Shown here: positions 23,629 through 35,388 of the stretch, one piece after another
Position numbering within the stretch: position 1 is the first letter of the stretch
Layout: each line of letters starts with the position of its first letter
Source: Eublepharis macularius
Lineage: Eukaryota > Chordata > Lepidosauria > Squamata > Eublepharidae
DNA length: 64,000 bases
NCBI RefSeq assembly: GCF_028583425.1
Contig: NC_072805.1
Coordinates: forward strand, 13,154,001-13,218,000
Direction: 5' to 3'
Program-made: the position numbers and the translations under genes
Notes under the pieces: generated by a model
What the model was told of the DNA's origin: nothing
The model's database searches: none
Seen by the model: the letters and a program-made list of their open reading frames with translations, nothing else

Positions 23629-24597
23629 TCTGTGCCACTTGTGTGTTCCAACTCTAGCTGTTGGAGCACACAGCCGTTCTTTGCCTAAGGGCTGACTCCT
23701 TTTGCACAACAAAAGGCTGTTCTTGGCTTTAGTGGCTATTTGGAGATAGGGATGTGAAGGCATGGATGGAAAATGAAAAACTTCGTGGAGAGCTTTTGTT
23801 TTGGAGGGGGGTGAGGCTAAATTGTTTAAAGGTGACTAATTTTGCCCAATGTATATGTGTGTGGTGATAATGTAATATTGAAGTTGATGTTTTCAATGTT
23901 ATGATGTATAGCTTGATTGCAAATTAGGTTGGAAATATGAAGCTTTCTGTACAAGTAATACACCTCCTTTTCTTTACTGTAAAACCGGTGCTTTTGATTT
24001 TCAATGTTTATTCTTTCCCCATCTCTTAGAGGTCCATGTGGTAAAGATAGCAGAGAGTACAGCTGTTTTGCAGTTTGTTTCTCTTTGTAGCATTGGGTGT
24101 ATTTTCTATTTAGAACGAAGTGCAAAATGATGGTTTTTTATTGTTGTTAAAGTAGTAAAACAAAAGTTTAGGCTTGATAAAGTAAGTATTGCATATATTT
24201 AAATTTCTGTTTTCTAGTAGAAGAGGGAACCAAAAAGGGGGTATTTTCCCGACTGTTCCAGTGTTTCTGGAAATTTCTCACCTATATGGAGGGATCCGCA
24301 GTCAGTCCTTCTCAGTGTGTTTTGCCTTTGTCACCAGGGAGTACAGAGACAAAAAAGGAAGTCAACCAGAGCAGCTGTTGAAGTTGGCCTGGAATTCTTC
24401 CCTTTCTCTGTTCCCCCGCCCCCACCCCGCTCCATTTTTGTTCTGAAGCTTTTATAGAGCTAGGGTTTGAGATCACAGCTCAGAGGACTTGGACTATTTG
24501 ATGTGGATTTTGAGATCCTCAGGCAAAAATGTTAGCCTCCTGTGGGTTCAAGGTAAAGACCCATTGTTGACTTCCTCCATTTTTTGTCATACTAGAG

Positions 24598-25099
24598 CAT
24601 GAGTGGCTAAACTTATGTAAGAGCCACATAGAATAAATGTCAGATGTTTGAGAGCCGCAAGGCATGATGCATTGAAGTGACTTCAGAGGAAGAGGCAAGT
24701 TTGGGGGAGTGTCTTGAAAGTGGCATCACAGGAAGGGGTGGGGGTTTGGAGCAGTATGCTGGAAGTGACATAGTCTGAAGGGGTGGAGCTTGGGAAGTGC
24801 CATCACCTGACTTTTAACAAAATTGATATCGCATCCTTGATAGGCTTTACCCCCAAAGTCCCCAGGTATTTTCTGAGTCAGACCTGGCAACCTCAACATT
24901 TTTATTGAAAATATTACAGAATGGAAAGAAAGAAAGAAAGAAGGAAAGGGAAAGAAAGAAGGGAAGGGCGGGAAGGAAGGAAATAAACTAAACTAAAATA
25001 AACTGTACAGCCATGGCGATACTCAGAGACCTCAGGGAGCCGCACAATATGTCAAGAAGAGCCGCATGCAGCCCCCGAGCTGCAGTTGAGCCACCCCTG
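24598..25099. mobile_element. hAT-type non-autonomous element, 502 bp
   Basis: The left end CATGAGTGGCTAAACTT and the right end AGTTGAGCCACCCCTG are diverged terminal inverted repeats. The exact 8-bp duplication TACTAGAG lies at 24590-24597 and 25100-25107. Subterminal GAGCCACATAGAATAAATG and the reversed GAGCCGC motifs near 25030-25070 match on both sides. It contains a purine-rich simple repeat at 24918-24990 and no transposase. Confidence 0.87.
24918..24990 (+). repeat. purine simple repeat (GAAA/GGAA)n
   Basis: A run of GAAA units changes into GGAA and GGGAA variants and then a CTAAACTAAAATAAA stretch. It sits inside the hAT element at 24598-25099. Confidence 0.9.
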
Positions 25100-26165
25100 T
25101 ACTAGAGGGAGAGCCCATCTTACGTACTTTTCAGTGGCATGAATAAACTTGTTTCTGTAGGCACTAGAAGCTACTGGAGGCAAAGCTATCTTAAGAGCTG
25201 TTGTGGCCAAACTTGGTGGCAGCATGGTGTGCTTGCTACGTTGAGCCACTTTAAATACTTGATGCCAGGAGAGAATGGTGGGGCAGACAGACTTTTATGG
25301 CCCGTGGATCCTTGGCAAATTTCCAACCCCAGAAACTGGCTCTGACCACATAAACTATGCGGTACGTTCCAAGGGGGTGTGCTCTGGCAGATTACTTGTC
25401 ATGTTCCCAGATGGCTCACTGTCCTGTGCACCCTAAAAGTGTTGTCTCCCAACCAAAATACATCTGGAAAACTTGACTTCAGTATGTACATCTGACTACC
25501 ATCTCAACAGTGCATGTTGTTCCAATTAGGCACTACAAAGCTGTTTTATTTTCCTCTCCATTTGACATTCAATCTAGTTCCCAGTAGTTTTCAAGGTTTC
25601 AAAATAGTTGGGGGGATGGTGGTGCTTAGTGCTGAAGGAAGAGAGAGAAAAATCTACCCGCAAGATAGGCACCGTTTGTCGAAATGCTATGACACTAGAT
25701 ATAAATCGGGCGTATATTAGTAACAGTGAGAAATGATGCGCTGTAGCTTTGAAACAATAAGTATCATCAGAGGGCATGAAGTTGTCTTCTCCCTCCAGTA
25801 TATCACCATTTTTGCAGCGGAATCCTTTTTCTTTTTTTGAAGAAAACCTCTGGTTCCCTGGAAGGGAGCGACCCTGGGCAGCTCCCTGCTGGTATTTTTG
25901 GTGCATCAGCCTGTTGGTGCCGGCCTTGGTCTTAGCCCGGCAGTGGCACTGACAGGTACAGTGGAGCATATGGAAGGGCAAGATTTTCCCCGGCTAGCGC
26001 AGGTTCCCTGCTATGGGTTCTTGTGCTTTCAGGAAGCGCCATGACAAGGAGAAGGTCAAGTGCTGGATTTCTTCTTGGCATGGAGTTGCAGTGATGGAAA
26101 AGTTTGGCCTCTTGAAATCCTGCTTTTATTGTAGATGTTAACAGGCATAGGGAAGAAGAAAAAAA

Positions 26166-26365
26166 TGTCAGCCTTGATCTTGTCCGATCTCAGAAGCTAA
26201 GCAGCGTCAGCCTTGGTTAGTAATTGGATGGGAGATCTCCAGCGAGGAGGACTAGGGCCGCAGAGGCAGGCAATGGCAAACCCCCTCTGTTAGTCTCTTG
26301 CTGTGAAAACCCCACTGGGGTCACCCTGAGTCAGCTATGACTCAAGGGCAGGACTTTATTTCATT
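26166..26365 (+). repeat. 5S rRNA-derived SINE
   Basis: The head GATCTTGTCCGATCTCAGAA GCTAAGCAGCGTCAGCC, then TTGGTTAGTAATTGGATGGG AGA, corresponds to the internal control region of 5S rRNA (GATCTCGGAAGCTAAGCAGG and TAGTACTTGGATGGGAGA in 5S genes). It then departs from 5S rRNA into a SINE body (GGCAATGGCAAACCCCCTCT, TGAAAACCCCACTGGGGTCA) and ends in TTTATTTCATTT. It is therefore a 5S-headed SINE, not a 5S gene. Confidence 0.85.
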
Positions 26366-27519
26366 TATCCAGGTCAGAGTTCCTTTGCTCTTTCGTGCAG
26401 CTAGTAGCGGCTTATTTCTCCCTCTCCAAACAGATCACGCTCAAACGCCTAGCTTGCTGAAGCCCCTCTCAGCGCTGTTCTCCATTCTCAGGGTTCAGTT
26501 CACACCTTGCAAAATCTTTGCGTCCTCCCACACATTCTAGGAGTTCTGTGCTTGAAACTTAATTCTCAGGCATGTGGAAGGCCTGATTTGGATCGGAATG
26601 ATGGATAAGTGGAAACTGAAGCTTTTCCTCCCAACATGCAGTAATCCCATGGAACTTACACACAGCACATTTTTCAAAGAGGGCAAATTGCAGCTTACTG
26701 GGGCCTTTTTAATTTTGGGGAAACAGTACCACGGGGGTTGGGCTTGTCCCCTCTCCCCCATGGGCCAGGACACGGATCTAAATTGGGGCGTACAAGCGTC
26801 AGGAAATTCAGTTCCAAACATGGAACTCATGCAGCATGCAGAGGGGGAGGGGACACAAGGACTTAAACTTGTGAACTGGCTTTCAAACTGTTAGGTGCAG
26901 AAGCATTAATGCTTGGGAGAAGTTGGGGTGGTTTGAAAGATTTCTGCTGTCAAGATGAAAATGGATGGGAAACAATGCAAGGAACGTGGGCTTCTGGCAG
27001 CTGAACCTGAGTGTGTTGGGGAGGGGGGGGGTTGACATTAAAGCCACTCCCCAGTTCTGCCGGGGTTCAGCTGCTGTCCCTTGCAGAAAGCATAGAGGAA
27101 ATATCCCCCCCCCTCCTACAAAGTGTGCTGCTAGTTTCCCTATAAGGAAATTGGACCGTCTGATATTTCCAAGTTCTGATTCTATTATTTCTTCTTGCGG
27201 GCTCAATTTCTGCAGTGCGATCAACAAAACTGTAAAAGTCCATAGCAGGAAAAAATGAATATAGGATGTGTTACTTCATTCATTCCTTCACCCTGGCCAA
27301 TAACCTTATCACAAACTTTATCATATTTCTGTTTGAACCTGAGCAATGTTTAACTATCTCAATATATTTTTCTATAACTACCGTAGGTAAATTTGGTTCT
27401 GGCCAGCATTGGCAACTTCTTACAAGACATGTTCGTTTACCTTTAATAGGTGGTTTGTCTGCAGACATTCGTATGCAAGAATGTTTCTATGCTGTTTCTG
27501 TGCACGCGTCCTACTTATC

Positions 27520-27712
27520 TCCTCAGTGGGGACCCAAAGCTACTTAGTTCCCCCTCCCTCCATGTTAACTTCCCAGCAACCACCCTATGAGGTAGGTTAG
27601 GTAGGGTGCGAAAGTATAACTGGCCCAAAGTCACCCAGCAAGCTTCCATGGCAAAGTTGGGATTCGAACCTGGGTCTCCCAGATCCTAGTCTGACATTCT
27701 CACCATACTGGT
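27520..27712 (-). repeat. tRNA-derived SINE, reverse
   Basis: On the minus strand: B-box CCAGGTTCGAATCCC (27659-27673), GCTTGCTGGGTGACTTTGGG, CCTACCTCATAGGGTGGTTG and GTAGCTTTGGGTCCCCACTG. The A-box head is eroded to ATACCAGTATGGTGAG near 27700-27712. Confidence 0.75.
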
Positions 27713-27899
27713 ATATGCAAAGATCTTCAGGCTATTTTGTCTTCTCTGCTCTCAGCTTTTGAGTCTGTTAATGCAAACACTCTCAAACCACTATGCCATA
27801 CCCTCATCTGCCTTGCCAGCAGCAATTGGAACAGGGCTTGTGTGCTCTGAGTGAAATAGTACAGGCAACTGCTGAAGGGAGTTTTCTTTGTATTTCATG

Positions 27900-28085
27900 A
27901 CAAGCAGAAAGTATAATAATAACTGTATATATACCACTTCTAGATGGATTAGTGCCCTACTCAGAGGAGAGAACAAAGTCGGTGTTATTATTATTCCCAC
28001 AATACAGCTGGGGAGCTGTGGCTGAGAGGAATGGCTGACCCAAGGTCACCTGCTGAGCTCACGCAGTGGATTAAGACCTGCTGGG
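27900..28085 (-). repeat. tRNA-derived SINE, diverged, reverse
   Basis: The minus strand reads GTGACCTTGGGTCAGCCATT, CACAGCTCCCCAGCTGTATT and a tail of the second subfamily (AGTGGTATATATACAG). The head is too diverged to define the start exactly. Confidence 0.55.
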
Positions 28086-28941
28086 CTGCGTGCAACACAG
28101 GTGATATTTTACCTTTGCTAAGTTGCTGAGGGGTCATGCCTTCCTATCCCGACCAGTCCAAATTCCCATCACTTACCTTAGCCATTGGTAAGAGTTCCAT
28201 CAGCACAGCTGTTAACTGTAGTTAAGGGTCAGGTCCCCTGCTAAACTGGGCAAAAAAGGAGGTAGCCACGCTGATAGGTAGCAAAAACAAAAGCCTTCTG
28301 TTGCCTTTTATTAAGACTGGCCAAAAGGACAGAACATATTAGACATCTTTTCAGATTCTCTACAGTTCTTCATTCGGTTGGATGATAAAAAGAACGAACA
28401 AACTTTTAGGCTCTTTATCTACAATCTGTTAGAATGCTTTTCTGAGTTCAGTGGGCATAGGGTGTTCACCCCCCACTTTTTTTTTTAATGACCAGCCTAA
28501 TGAAAATTTCTGGAGAACTTGAAGCTTGCACAAAGTGGTGTATTACTTTGCTCTTAATAAAAGGGGCTTTGGGTTTGGGGGGATTTTGCTTAATCTGGGT
28601 ATGCTAACTCCTTTTAAGTTTAGCGCCCATGACGGGCAGTTGAAAAATGGTCGATATGCTTTAAGAGAGACAGGTGGCAATGACCAGTTTTCCTCTCTAG
28701 GAGAGGTCAGGAACACAAGTCAAAGAGGGATGCTTCTTCCCTGGGAATGGCACAAAGTCCATGTTGCAGAAGTTGTCGCATTGAGTCTTCCTGAAAGGGA
28801 GCACCAAAGGGTGAAACTGCTCAGGTTTTTCAGCTTAATGTAAAACAGGTTCGGTTTGTTTAATGTTTGTTCTTGAGTGTTCGAATCATGAATGCAGAAC
28901 AGCTACATGTTTGCTCATGCCATTCTCCTTTTCTGTTCCAG

Positions 28942-29003
28942 AGTTCCTATCCCATCTGGGAAGATTTCAACTCCAAGGCAACGAAGCTCCACTCCCAACT
29001 GCG
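28942..29003 (+). CDS. MTSS2: MTSS2 exon 2, residues 24-44 (part)
   Basis: Sixty-two coding bases after acceptor TTCTGTTCCAG|AGTTCC (AG at 28940-28941) encode SSYPIWEDFNSKATKLHSQL plus the first two bases of Arg44. The exon ends at donor CTGCG|GTGAGT (GT at 29004). It joins exon 1 in phase 0 and exon 3 with a CG|G split codon. These residues continue the first long I-BAR helix; SYPIWEDF is a conserved signature of the MTSS family. The following intron is about 16 kb and carries a full-length L1. Confidence 0.93.
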
Positions 29004-29009
29004 GTGAGT

Positions 29010-30370
29010 TCCTCTCTGGAGCCTGCACAGCCACTCACTGACTGCTTCTCACCCCCAGAGACCTCGGGACTGTTTGTCTTTCCTGCTTCCATCTTTTGTT
29101 TTAAAGCAAGCTTCTCTGTCTCAATGCTGAATGGAAACCAAGCAGGTTGTTGTGCAGGGCATAGAGGGAAAATAAGCCCATTCTTTCCCACGAGCACAGG
29201 ATTACGCTTAGAATGTCGTGTCTTGCACAAAATGAGGAATCTTAACTTCTACTGTGCCTCACTCGAATGAAGCTGTCCTGTCAGGTGGGCCCATTCTGTG
29301 CTTTCAGGACTGCTTCAGCCAGCCTAGGAGTGCCTGTCTGTCTTTTCCTTGGCCTCCTTCTAAATCCAAGCAGTCGGCTGGGCGTCCAGCACTGCCATAG
29401 ATATCGGAGCAGGGCTGTATTTCAGTTCAGTTTGTGACTAGTCCAGCATAAGGAAGTAATTGATGTATTGTTCTTAATTCTATAGAAGTTTTAAAAGAAA
29501 TGGGAAGGATAAAGTTGTTACTGCCAGGAAGGTCATATCTTGGGGCTGGGCTAGGGTTTTGTCCATCACAGTCTACGTCTAAATTCATTTGAAACAGTTC
29601 TGTCTATTCCGCATGCATCTCTTTTTCTTCTCTTAATAAGTCACAGGAGCAGGTGTTATAGGTACAGGTACTTTGAAGAAGCCTGTATTCCTACTCCCTT
29701 GGGCAAGGGGGTCCTTTCTTCACCTTTACCCATTTTCTCTTTGGGATAGAGCCTTTCCTATCTCCGGTTTATGGTTGCAGATTCCACGTTGGAAGAGAAC
29801 TTGCTTTAGTTCTGCACAGCTGACTGTTGTCGGGTTGTTGGCTGATAAATAACGGTGGCGATTCCACTTAAAAGCATCGTATTGAGAAATGTGCAGCTTT
29901 TTACCTGCTGATCTGCACAGAGGGTGGTATGAGAAGTAAATTGACTTTGCTCTGAGGCTTTTAACCTTTTCTTCAGGCAAATTTTAAATGAATCTTGTTG
30001 TTAATAGCTACTTTGAGCACTTTGGATGTATATTTTCTTCCCTTCACTCTAGGAAACCTTTGACCTTGGTTACAATGATCTACAGGTGTGCATTAATACC
30101 CCTTTGCCATACGAAATGTAGGTTGCTTTAGCTGATGATGAAGTTGAAAGGGCAGAGCAGCCTGTAACTGAGGGGGAGAAAAGCGGCTGACGGGTGATTT
30201 TGATCAAGAAAATAATCACTCAGGAAGAGTTTAGTGCCTCCTGTGCCATTTATAGTCCACAATGAAATTAAAACAATGCTTTTGAAAGATGCAGTGCCTG
30301 TCTTCTGTGATGCATCTGTGGGCAGGGACAGAGGGAAGGGTGCGGCATCTGGAATGCTGAAATCCATGTT
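29010..30370. other. start of intron 2, no features assigned
   Basis: No repeat, exon or RNA gene is recognisable here. Open frames on both strands are short and lack domains. Confidence 0.4.
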
Positions 30371-30374
30371 GGTA

Positions 30375-30480
30375 CTGAGATATATTTTATTGGTTTTATT
30401 TATTGTAATTTATTTATGATTGTAACCCGCCCTGAGCCTACTTGCAGGAAGGGAGGGCTAAAAATCTAATCAATCAATCA
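30375..30480 (+). repeat. L2-clade LINE 3' end
   Basis: The block TTTATTTATGATTGTAACCC GCCCTGAGCC ... GGGAGGGCTAAAAATCTAAT is the usual 3' terminus of L2/CR1-type LINEs in squamates, ending in tandem AATC repeats. Sister tails are at 42480-42635, 44665-44862, 46360-46553 and 55960-56066. Confidence 0.7.
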
Positions 30481-31549
30481 ACCATCTTGTTAAGGCTCAG
30501 TTCCCTGCTGGATCAGAACATCAGTCCCTCTTGCCTGGCATCTTCCATCATGGCTGATGAGAGGCTCCATAAAGCCCACAGCAGGGGCATAGTGACCAAA
30601 GCCTCCCTTGCAAATGTGTCTAGAGATATACTGCCTCTGAACATGGATTCTCCATTGCAATAACGTTTTGATGAAATTAACTCTTAAACCTACATTGCCA
30701 CAATCCACGCAGTGCAGTACAGATGTAAAGAGAATGGGTTTTAGAGCCTCAACCGTTTACGGTGAAAAGTTGCAGCCCTGCAGGGCATCTGGGCAGCGTT
30801 TGCGCAGTTCTCAGTCAATTCCACTTCTTGAGGGCCGCATGCCACTGGTCCTCCTTGCTTTCTGCATGTCTTCATTCCCCCCCTTCCCCCCGCTCCTTAG
30901 CCTTGTTCCTCACCATTGCTTTGCTTGTTCCCTGGGAGATTTTGGAGTTCTCCCTCTTCTGCTTGCAGGCCACCTCCTCTCCTGGGTCGAGAGCAGCTAC
31001 AAAGAGGCCCTTTCAGCTTGTCCACACTCACTTTCCAGTAGCCGGATACTCGTTGCTCAGCCACCCTATTAATAGCCCCGTGGCTTTGCTTGTGTTTCTC
31101 GGCCTTCCATTGATTTTAAAAGCTCTCTTGTGTGTTCTTTTCCCCCCTCCACATCCTCAGCCACTGTGTTGTGTGTTCTCTTCTCTTGCGCACTCCCAAT
31201 GCTGTCTTTGTATTCCTTGGCTATCTTGAGAGAGAGCCCTGCGTTTCCTTTGCTTTTCCCACGCACAGAAGAGCTCCGCGGGAGCTCAGAGCCAGTTTCG
31301 GAGGGAAGGGTTAAAGCAGTGGGGTTGCCTAGGGAGGAGGAGTGATTGACTTGAGCCAAGCCACATACAAGAGGGGCTTAAGGCATCACGTGTGCAAGCT
31401 CTCCTACCTCCCTCGGCCTGGCTCTGTGTTCTCTCCCCCCTCTCCCTGGATGGTGAATGTTAAAATGTTTGTCAGGGAAAGTCTGTTGCGTAGCCTGGAG
31501 ACTCCCTTCTATATTTTTAGGTGTTGAAGGATTTTTTAACGGGTGGCTC

Positions 31550-32225
31550 AGGCAGCCATAGTGAAAACTTTACAAATATCTTACAAAAAGTGTATTGAGA
31601 AACGGTTCTTAAAGTGCAAAGTGCTATGCAGTTTTGTAAGAATAACCTCATGTACAATGTATATATATCAGAATATCAAAATTAGAAACAATCCAGTATA
31701 CATCAGTCAACAATTAATAAACAATATAGCACCAAATATACAATGAATTAATAACAAGGTGTAAGCTTTTCCATGTCAATTACAAAAGGAAAAGGAGGAA
31801 AGTGGTGTCAGCGTTCCAACGAGCTCAGCAATCAAGCAATGGAGGTAAGTATCCACAAACTAGGAGTGAATCAAGTGTAATCTTTTAAGTGTAATATGAT
31901 CCTCTTCGTTTTTTCTTTGTCAGGTGCTGTTAATGGGGTCCAAGGACCCACAGCTGGCGACTCGACAAGGAGTTCTTCCTCAGGAGTCGCTCAACAAAAA
32001 CACCCAAGTCATCAATTCCACCATGAAGCTCTCTGGTGGTACATCTCGTATAGCAGAAAGACAGCCAAGACAGCCGCTTTCAGCTTCATGGTGGAATTTA
32101 TGACTTGGGTGTTTTTGTTGAGCGACTCCTGAGAAAGAGTCACGAAACAAGTTATTAGCTGGCTCCTTGTCGAGTCGCCAGCTGTGAGTCCTTGTAAGAT
32201 ATTTGTAGAGTTTCTTTATTGTGGG
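31550..32225. repeat. large inverted-repeat element, possibly Penelope-like
   Basis: The outer ends TTTACAAATATCTTACAA (31569-31586) and TTGTAAGATATTTGTAGAG (32191-32209) are inverted. The inner arms at about 31933-32035 and 32085-32195 are inverted copies containing CTGGCGACTCGACAAGGAG and AACAAAAACACCCAAGTCAT. The right arm has about 35 bp that the left arm lacks, including CTGAGAAAGAGTCACGAAAC, which resembles the CTGAnGA...GAAAC block of Penelope-type repeats. There is no coding capacity. Confidence 0.5.
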
Positions 32226-33587
32226 TTCCCTCCGCTCTTTTGCTTTGGGGTTTTGATCTATTGAGGGTTGTTCCTTCCTACAGTTTTATAGTGAAACTTA
32301 GGCTCTGATTGGCACAAGTGATGCCTTAGGATCTTCACAAACATTGCAGGTGAAAGCAGGCTATGTCAGGTGTTAAAGGCCAGCAGAGTTGGGCCAGAAC
32401 TAAAGCAGCAGTTCAAGTGAAGGGGAAGCTGTGCTAGCAGGTGGGTTGAGAAGCGATCTAAAGAATAAGGAAGACAAGGGCCAAGGAGGCGAAGGACAGG
32501 GCAGAAGCAGAACTGGGCTCAGGTAAAGGTGCCAGAGGGGAGGGCAGGAAAAGGAGATAGAGGCTTGAGAAAAAAAGCAATGGGGAAAATGGTAGCTGAA
32601 GAAGGCAGGTGGGGAGGGCTGGTGTATAAAAGGCTCACACCAACCCTACTATTATTGTATGCGCTGGTTTACCCCAGGATAAAGTGAAGGGTGAGTCAGT
32701 ATTGCTGACTGTCAGCCTTGCATGCTGAAATGTGTTACGTTCAAGAACAATCAGAGGTGGTTAATTTTGGATAAATGATCCTTTAAGATTTCTAGTGTTT
32801 CCTAGCTTGCTTGGTTGGCCATGGCTCAAAATCAGTCTGAATCCAGCGTTGCGCTTTTGAGCGCATGCTTAGCTGTTGGTTGCCTCAGATTCTTGGGACT
32901 CTGGTGAGGAAAGACAGCTGGTCCCCTGGAGTGGCTGTGAGTGACCTAGGAAAGAGCCTGATTTGAATCTCGCTTCCTCTGTGAACTCACAAGCTGGCCC
33001 TCGGATGGGTCTCTGTTCCTCATCATCCTGTCTGAAATGCCAAGGTAATGCTCGCTTATTTTATAGTATATCCCCAGAAATTTTAGGTTATTTTCCATGA
33101 TCTCATGTTGTGCTACTTAGGAACGTACAGTGGGAGAAGAAGCAGAAAATACTGCCTTGCTTGGGGTAACAAAATACCTTTGAATGGGCTTACAGTTGTC
33201 TGTGAAGCACAAACCAAAACTGCCACTTGATCCTTGGTCTTCTGGGTGATGCAACAATTGGAAGATAATGCAACAATGAATGTGCTTGATGGTTATAATC
33301 ATCAAACAATTTACAACAATGTGCATATTAGTCTGCCAAGATTGGGTGGGGGGCTGTCGCAGTATGGCAAGCCTGAGTGGGGATAGGTAGCACCTAAACT
33401 GGTTGAGTTTGTTTACCTAATAATAATCAACATTGTTCTTTTGTACTTGTGGTGTGAACTGTCATTATTTGCTCCCATCCCCTTGAAAATTTTTATTTTC
33501 TGCCCACTTCTGTGGGTCCCTATGCAAATGTACCTGGGCACTACTGTTAAAAATGAGAAGCTGTGATTGGTTCCATAAGTAGTACAT

Positions 33588-33806
33588 TTCATTCATTTAC
33601 TTCTTTTATATCTGACTTTCTCCCTACTGGGGACCCAAAGTGGCTTCTTCCATTTTTGTCTCACAACAACCCTGAGAAGTAGGTTAGGCTGAGTGTGTGT
33701 GACTGTCCCCAGGACACCCAGCCAGCTTCCATGGTAGAGTGAGGAGACTAGGATCAGGGTCTCCCAGATTCTAGTCTGACATGCTAACCACTACACCATA
33801 CTGGCT
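33588..33806 (-). repeat. tRNA-derived SINE, reverse
   Basis: On the minus strand: AGCCAGTATGGTGTAGTGG head (near 33788-33806), CTAGAATCTGGGAGACCC, CCTACTTCTCAGGGTTGTTG and CACTTTGGGTCCCCAGTAGG, with an AAAGAAGTAAATGAATGAA tail. It is essentially full length. Confidence 0.8.
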
Positions 33807-34221
33807 CTAAACACGAGGCTTGTATTGCCAGCAAGCCTCAAATATATCTCTTGGTAGGCTGGAAAATGCTAGGCTCTTCGTATCTTAGAAACGCAATCAT
33901 ATGATGGCTGTTAAGATAACATGGAGAGACTTGGGGTTGTTTTTAAGTTACAAACCAAATTCTCAAGGAGACTTTGTATTCTGGTATGATGGGCTCCCTT
34001 CACTCTCCTGGCTGTGAGGCAGATTTTCCCACCAAAATTCAATTCCACTGCTTTGGCTGAGCAGCTCATAGTAGCATGTTAATATTTGTGGTTTCGAAAG
34101 TCTTATTTATCCCACCCTAGCAGGCAGATATAATTTTGGCTTTTAGCCCAGCCCAGGAACTCGATGGGCAAAGGCAGGAGCCCTCTTCCTTCCTTTCGTT
34201 CTTGGAACTGGCACTATTGAC

Positions 34222-35005
34222 TGTATAACATTCAAAAAGAAATAACAACTTTATTTAACAGGCAGGGATTGAGTAAGTGTAGTCAGGGGATGAAAATGCT
34301 GAGATCAAATGTTGTTGATATTACAGAATATACTTGTAACAGGCAAAATAGTATCCTTGAAGCTTATTTTCATATAGTCTTGGTTCTTAACAGTGAGAGG
34401 TGTTTTACTTAGTAATTTAGTTACAGCAACAATGTTTCTTTAAAAAGTTTCCTATCACTTTTCAGGTTTCCCAGACTTAGTATAAAACCACTTTCCCTTC
34501 ACTACAGACCAGGGGTCCTCCTCAGAGCCAACCTCCCCTTAGAAACTGGGCAGGAATTAATCTCCTCGTAAGATGTAACCCTTCTTCTTATTGGCTTGAT
34601 AGGGAGTCAACCCACTACCCAATCACTCTCGCCAAAATACGTTGCTAATTCTCTCGTGTCTGTGTAAAGCTTGCTTCAGCTTATGCTGACGTTTAGACTT
34701 TGAATTCTTAAAATTCTTCCTCAGGACAGTAATACTACAATTAAGGCAAAAGAGTTTTTTTCCTTCACTCTGAAGGGGAACCTGTCTGACCTTCTTGTCA
34801 GACTTACTCATATTCACTGACTGACTCAAAAAATCCTGTCAGAAACCAATTGACTGCCTTCAGACTGGTTCTAACTGACCAGTCAGAGAAGAAGGAGCAG
34901 CCTGTCACTCAGGCTCTCCATTCCAGGGAATAGTTAACCCTTTCCTTCCCAGTTTTCTGTTTTTGCTGCACTGTGGAAACCTGCTGCAAAGTGCAGTTCG
35001 TCACA
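34222..35005 (-). mobile_element. candidate LTR-like element, minus strand
   Basis: Read on the minus strand it starts TGTGACGAACTGCACTTTGC and ends in GTTATACA, with an AATAAA signal about 35 bp before the end. TG...CA ends and a terminal polyadenylation signal suggest an LTR, and TGTGACGAA starts are known for Ty3/gypsy LTRs. It contains a 68-residue basic frame at 34623-34829 with a CLNC motif, unusual for an LTR. Flanks TTGAC and TCTGG do not match, so the borders are unproven. Confidence 0.35.
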
Positions 35006-35035
35006 TCTGGGCAATCCCATTGTGATTTAAGGTTG

Positions 35036-35216
35036 TCAAGTCTGGCTTGGGAAATTCCTGGAGAAACAGAGTTTGGAGAGGGAGCTCAACAGGCTTGTGA
35101 TACCATAGAGTCTACCCTCTGGATCTGATATCCAGACCACAGATCAATTCCCCTTGAGAAAATGGCAGTCATACTTCTGGGAGAATTCCAGGTTTCACCT
35201 GGAGGTTGACAGCCCT
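35036..35216 (-). repeat. GGGTTGCC-type MITE, diverged copy
   Basis: It aligns with 58486-58700 in reverse. Shared blocks are GGAAATTCCTGGAGA, GAGGGAGCTCA, CCATAGAGTCTACCCTC, TTCCCCTTGAGAAAATGGC and ACCTGGAGGTTGACAGCCCT. The termini are eroded. Confidence 0.65.
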
Positions 35217-35388
35217 ACAATGTGAAAACAGGCCAAAGCGCAGCCATTTGGAATTCCCAAGCTAAATCTGGGCTCACGTCATTACCTCAGTTGCTGGAGG
35301 GCCATGGCAGATTTAAACTCCTGGAGACCTGCCAGCCGAATTTCATCAGCTGATGCCATCCCCATCCACCACAGAAATTAGCATTTTG

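Noticed and set aside
26166..26365. 5S rRNA gene
   Set aside because: Only the internal promoter-like part matches 5S; the sequence then diverges into a SINE body, so it is a 5S-derived SINE.
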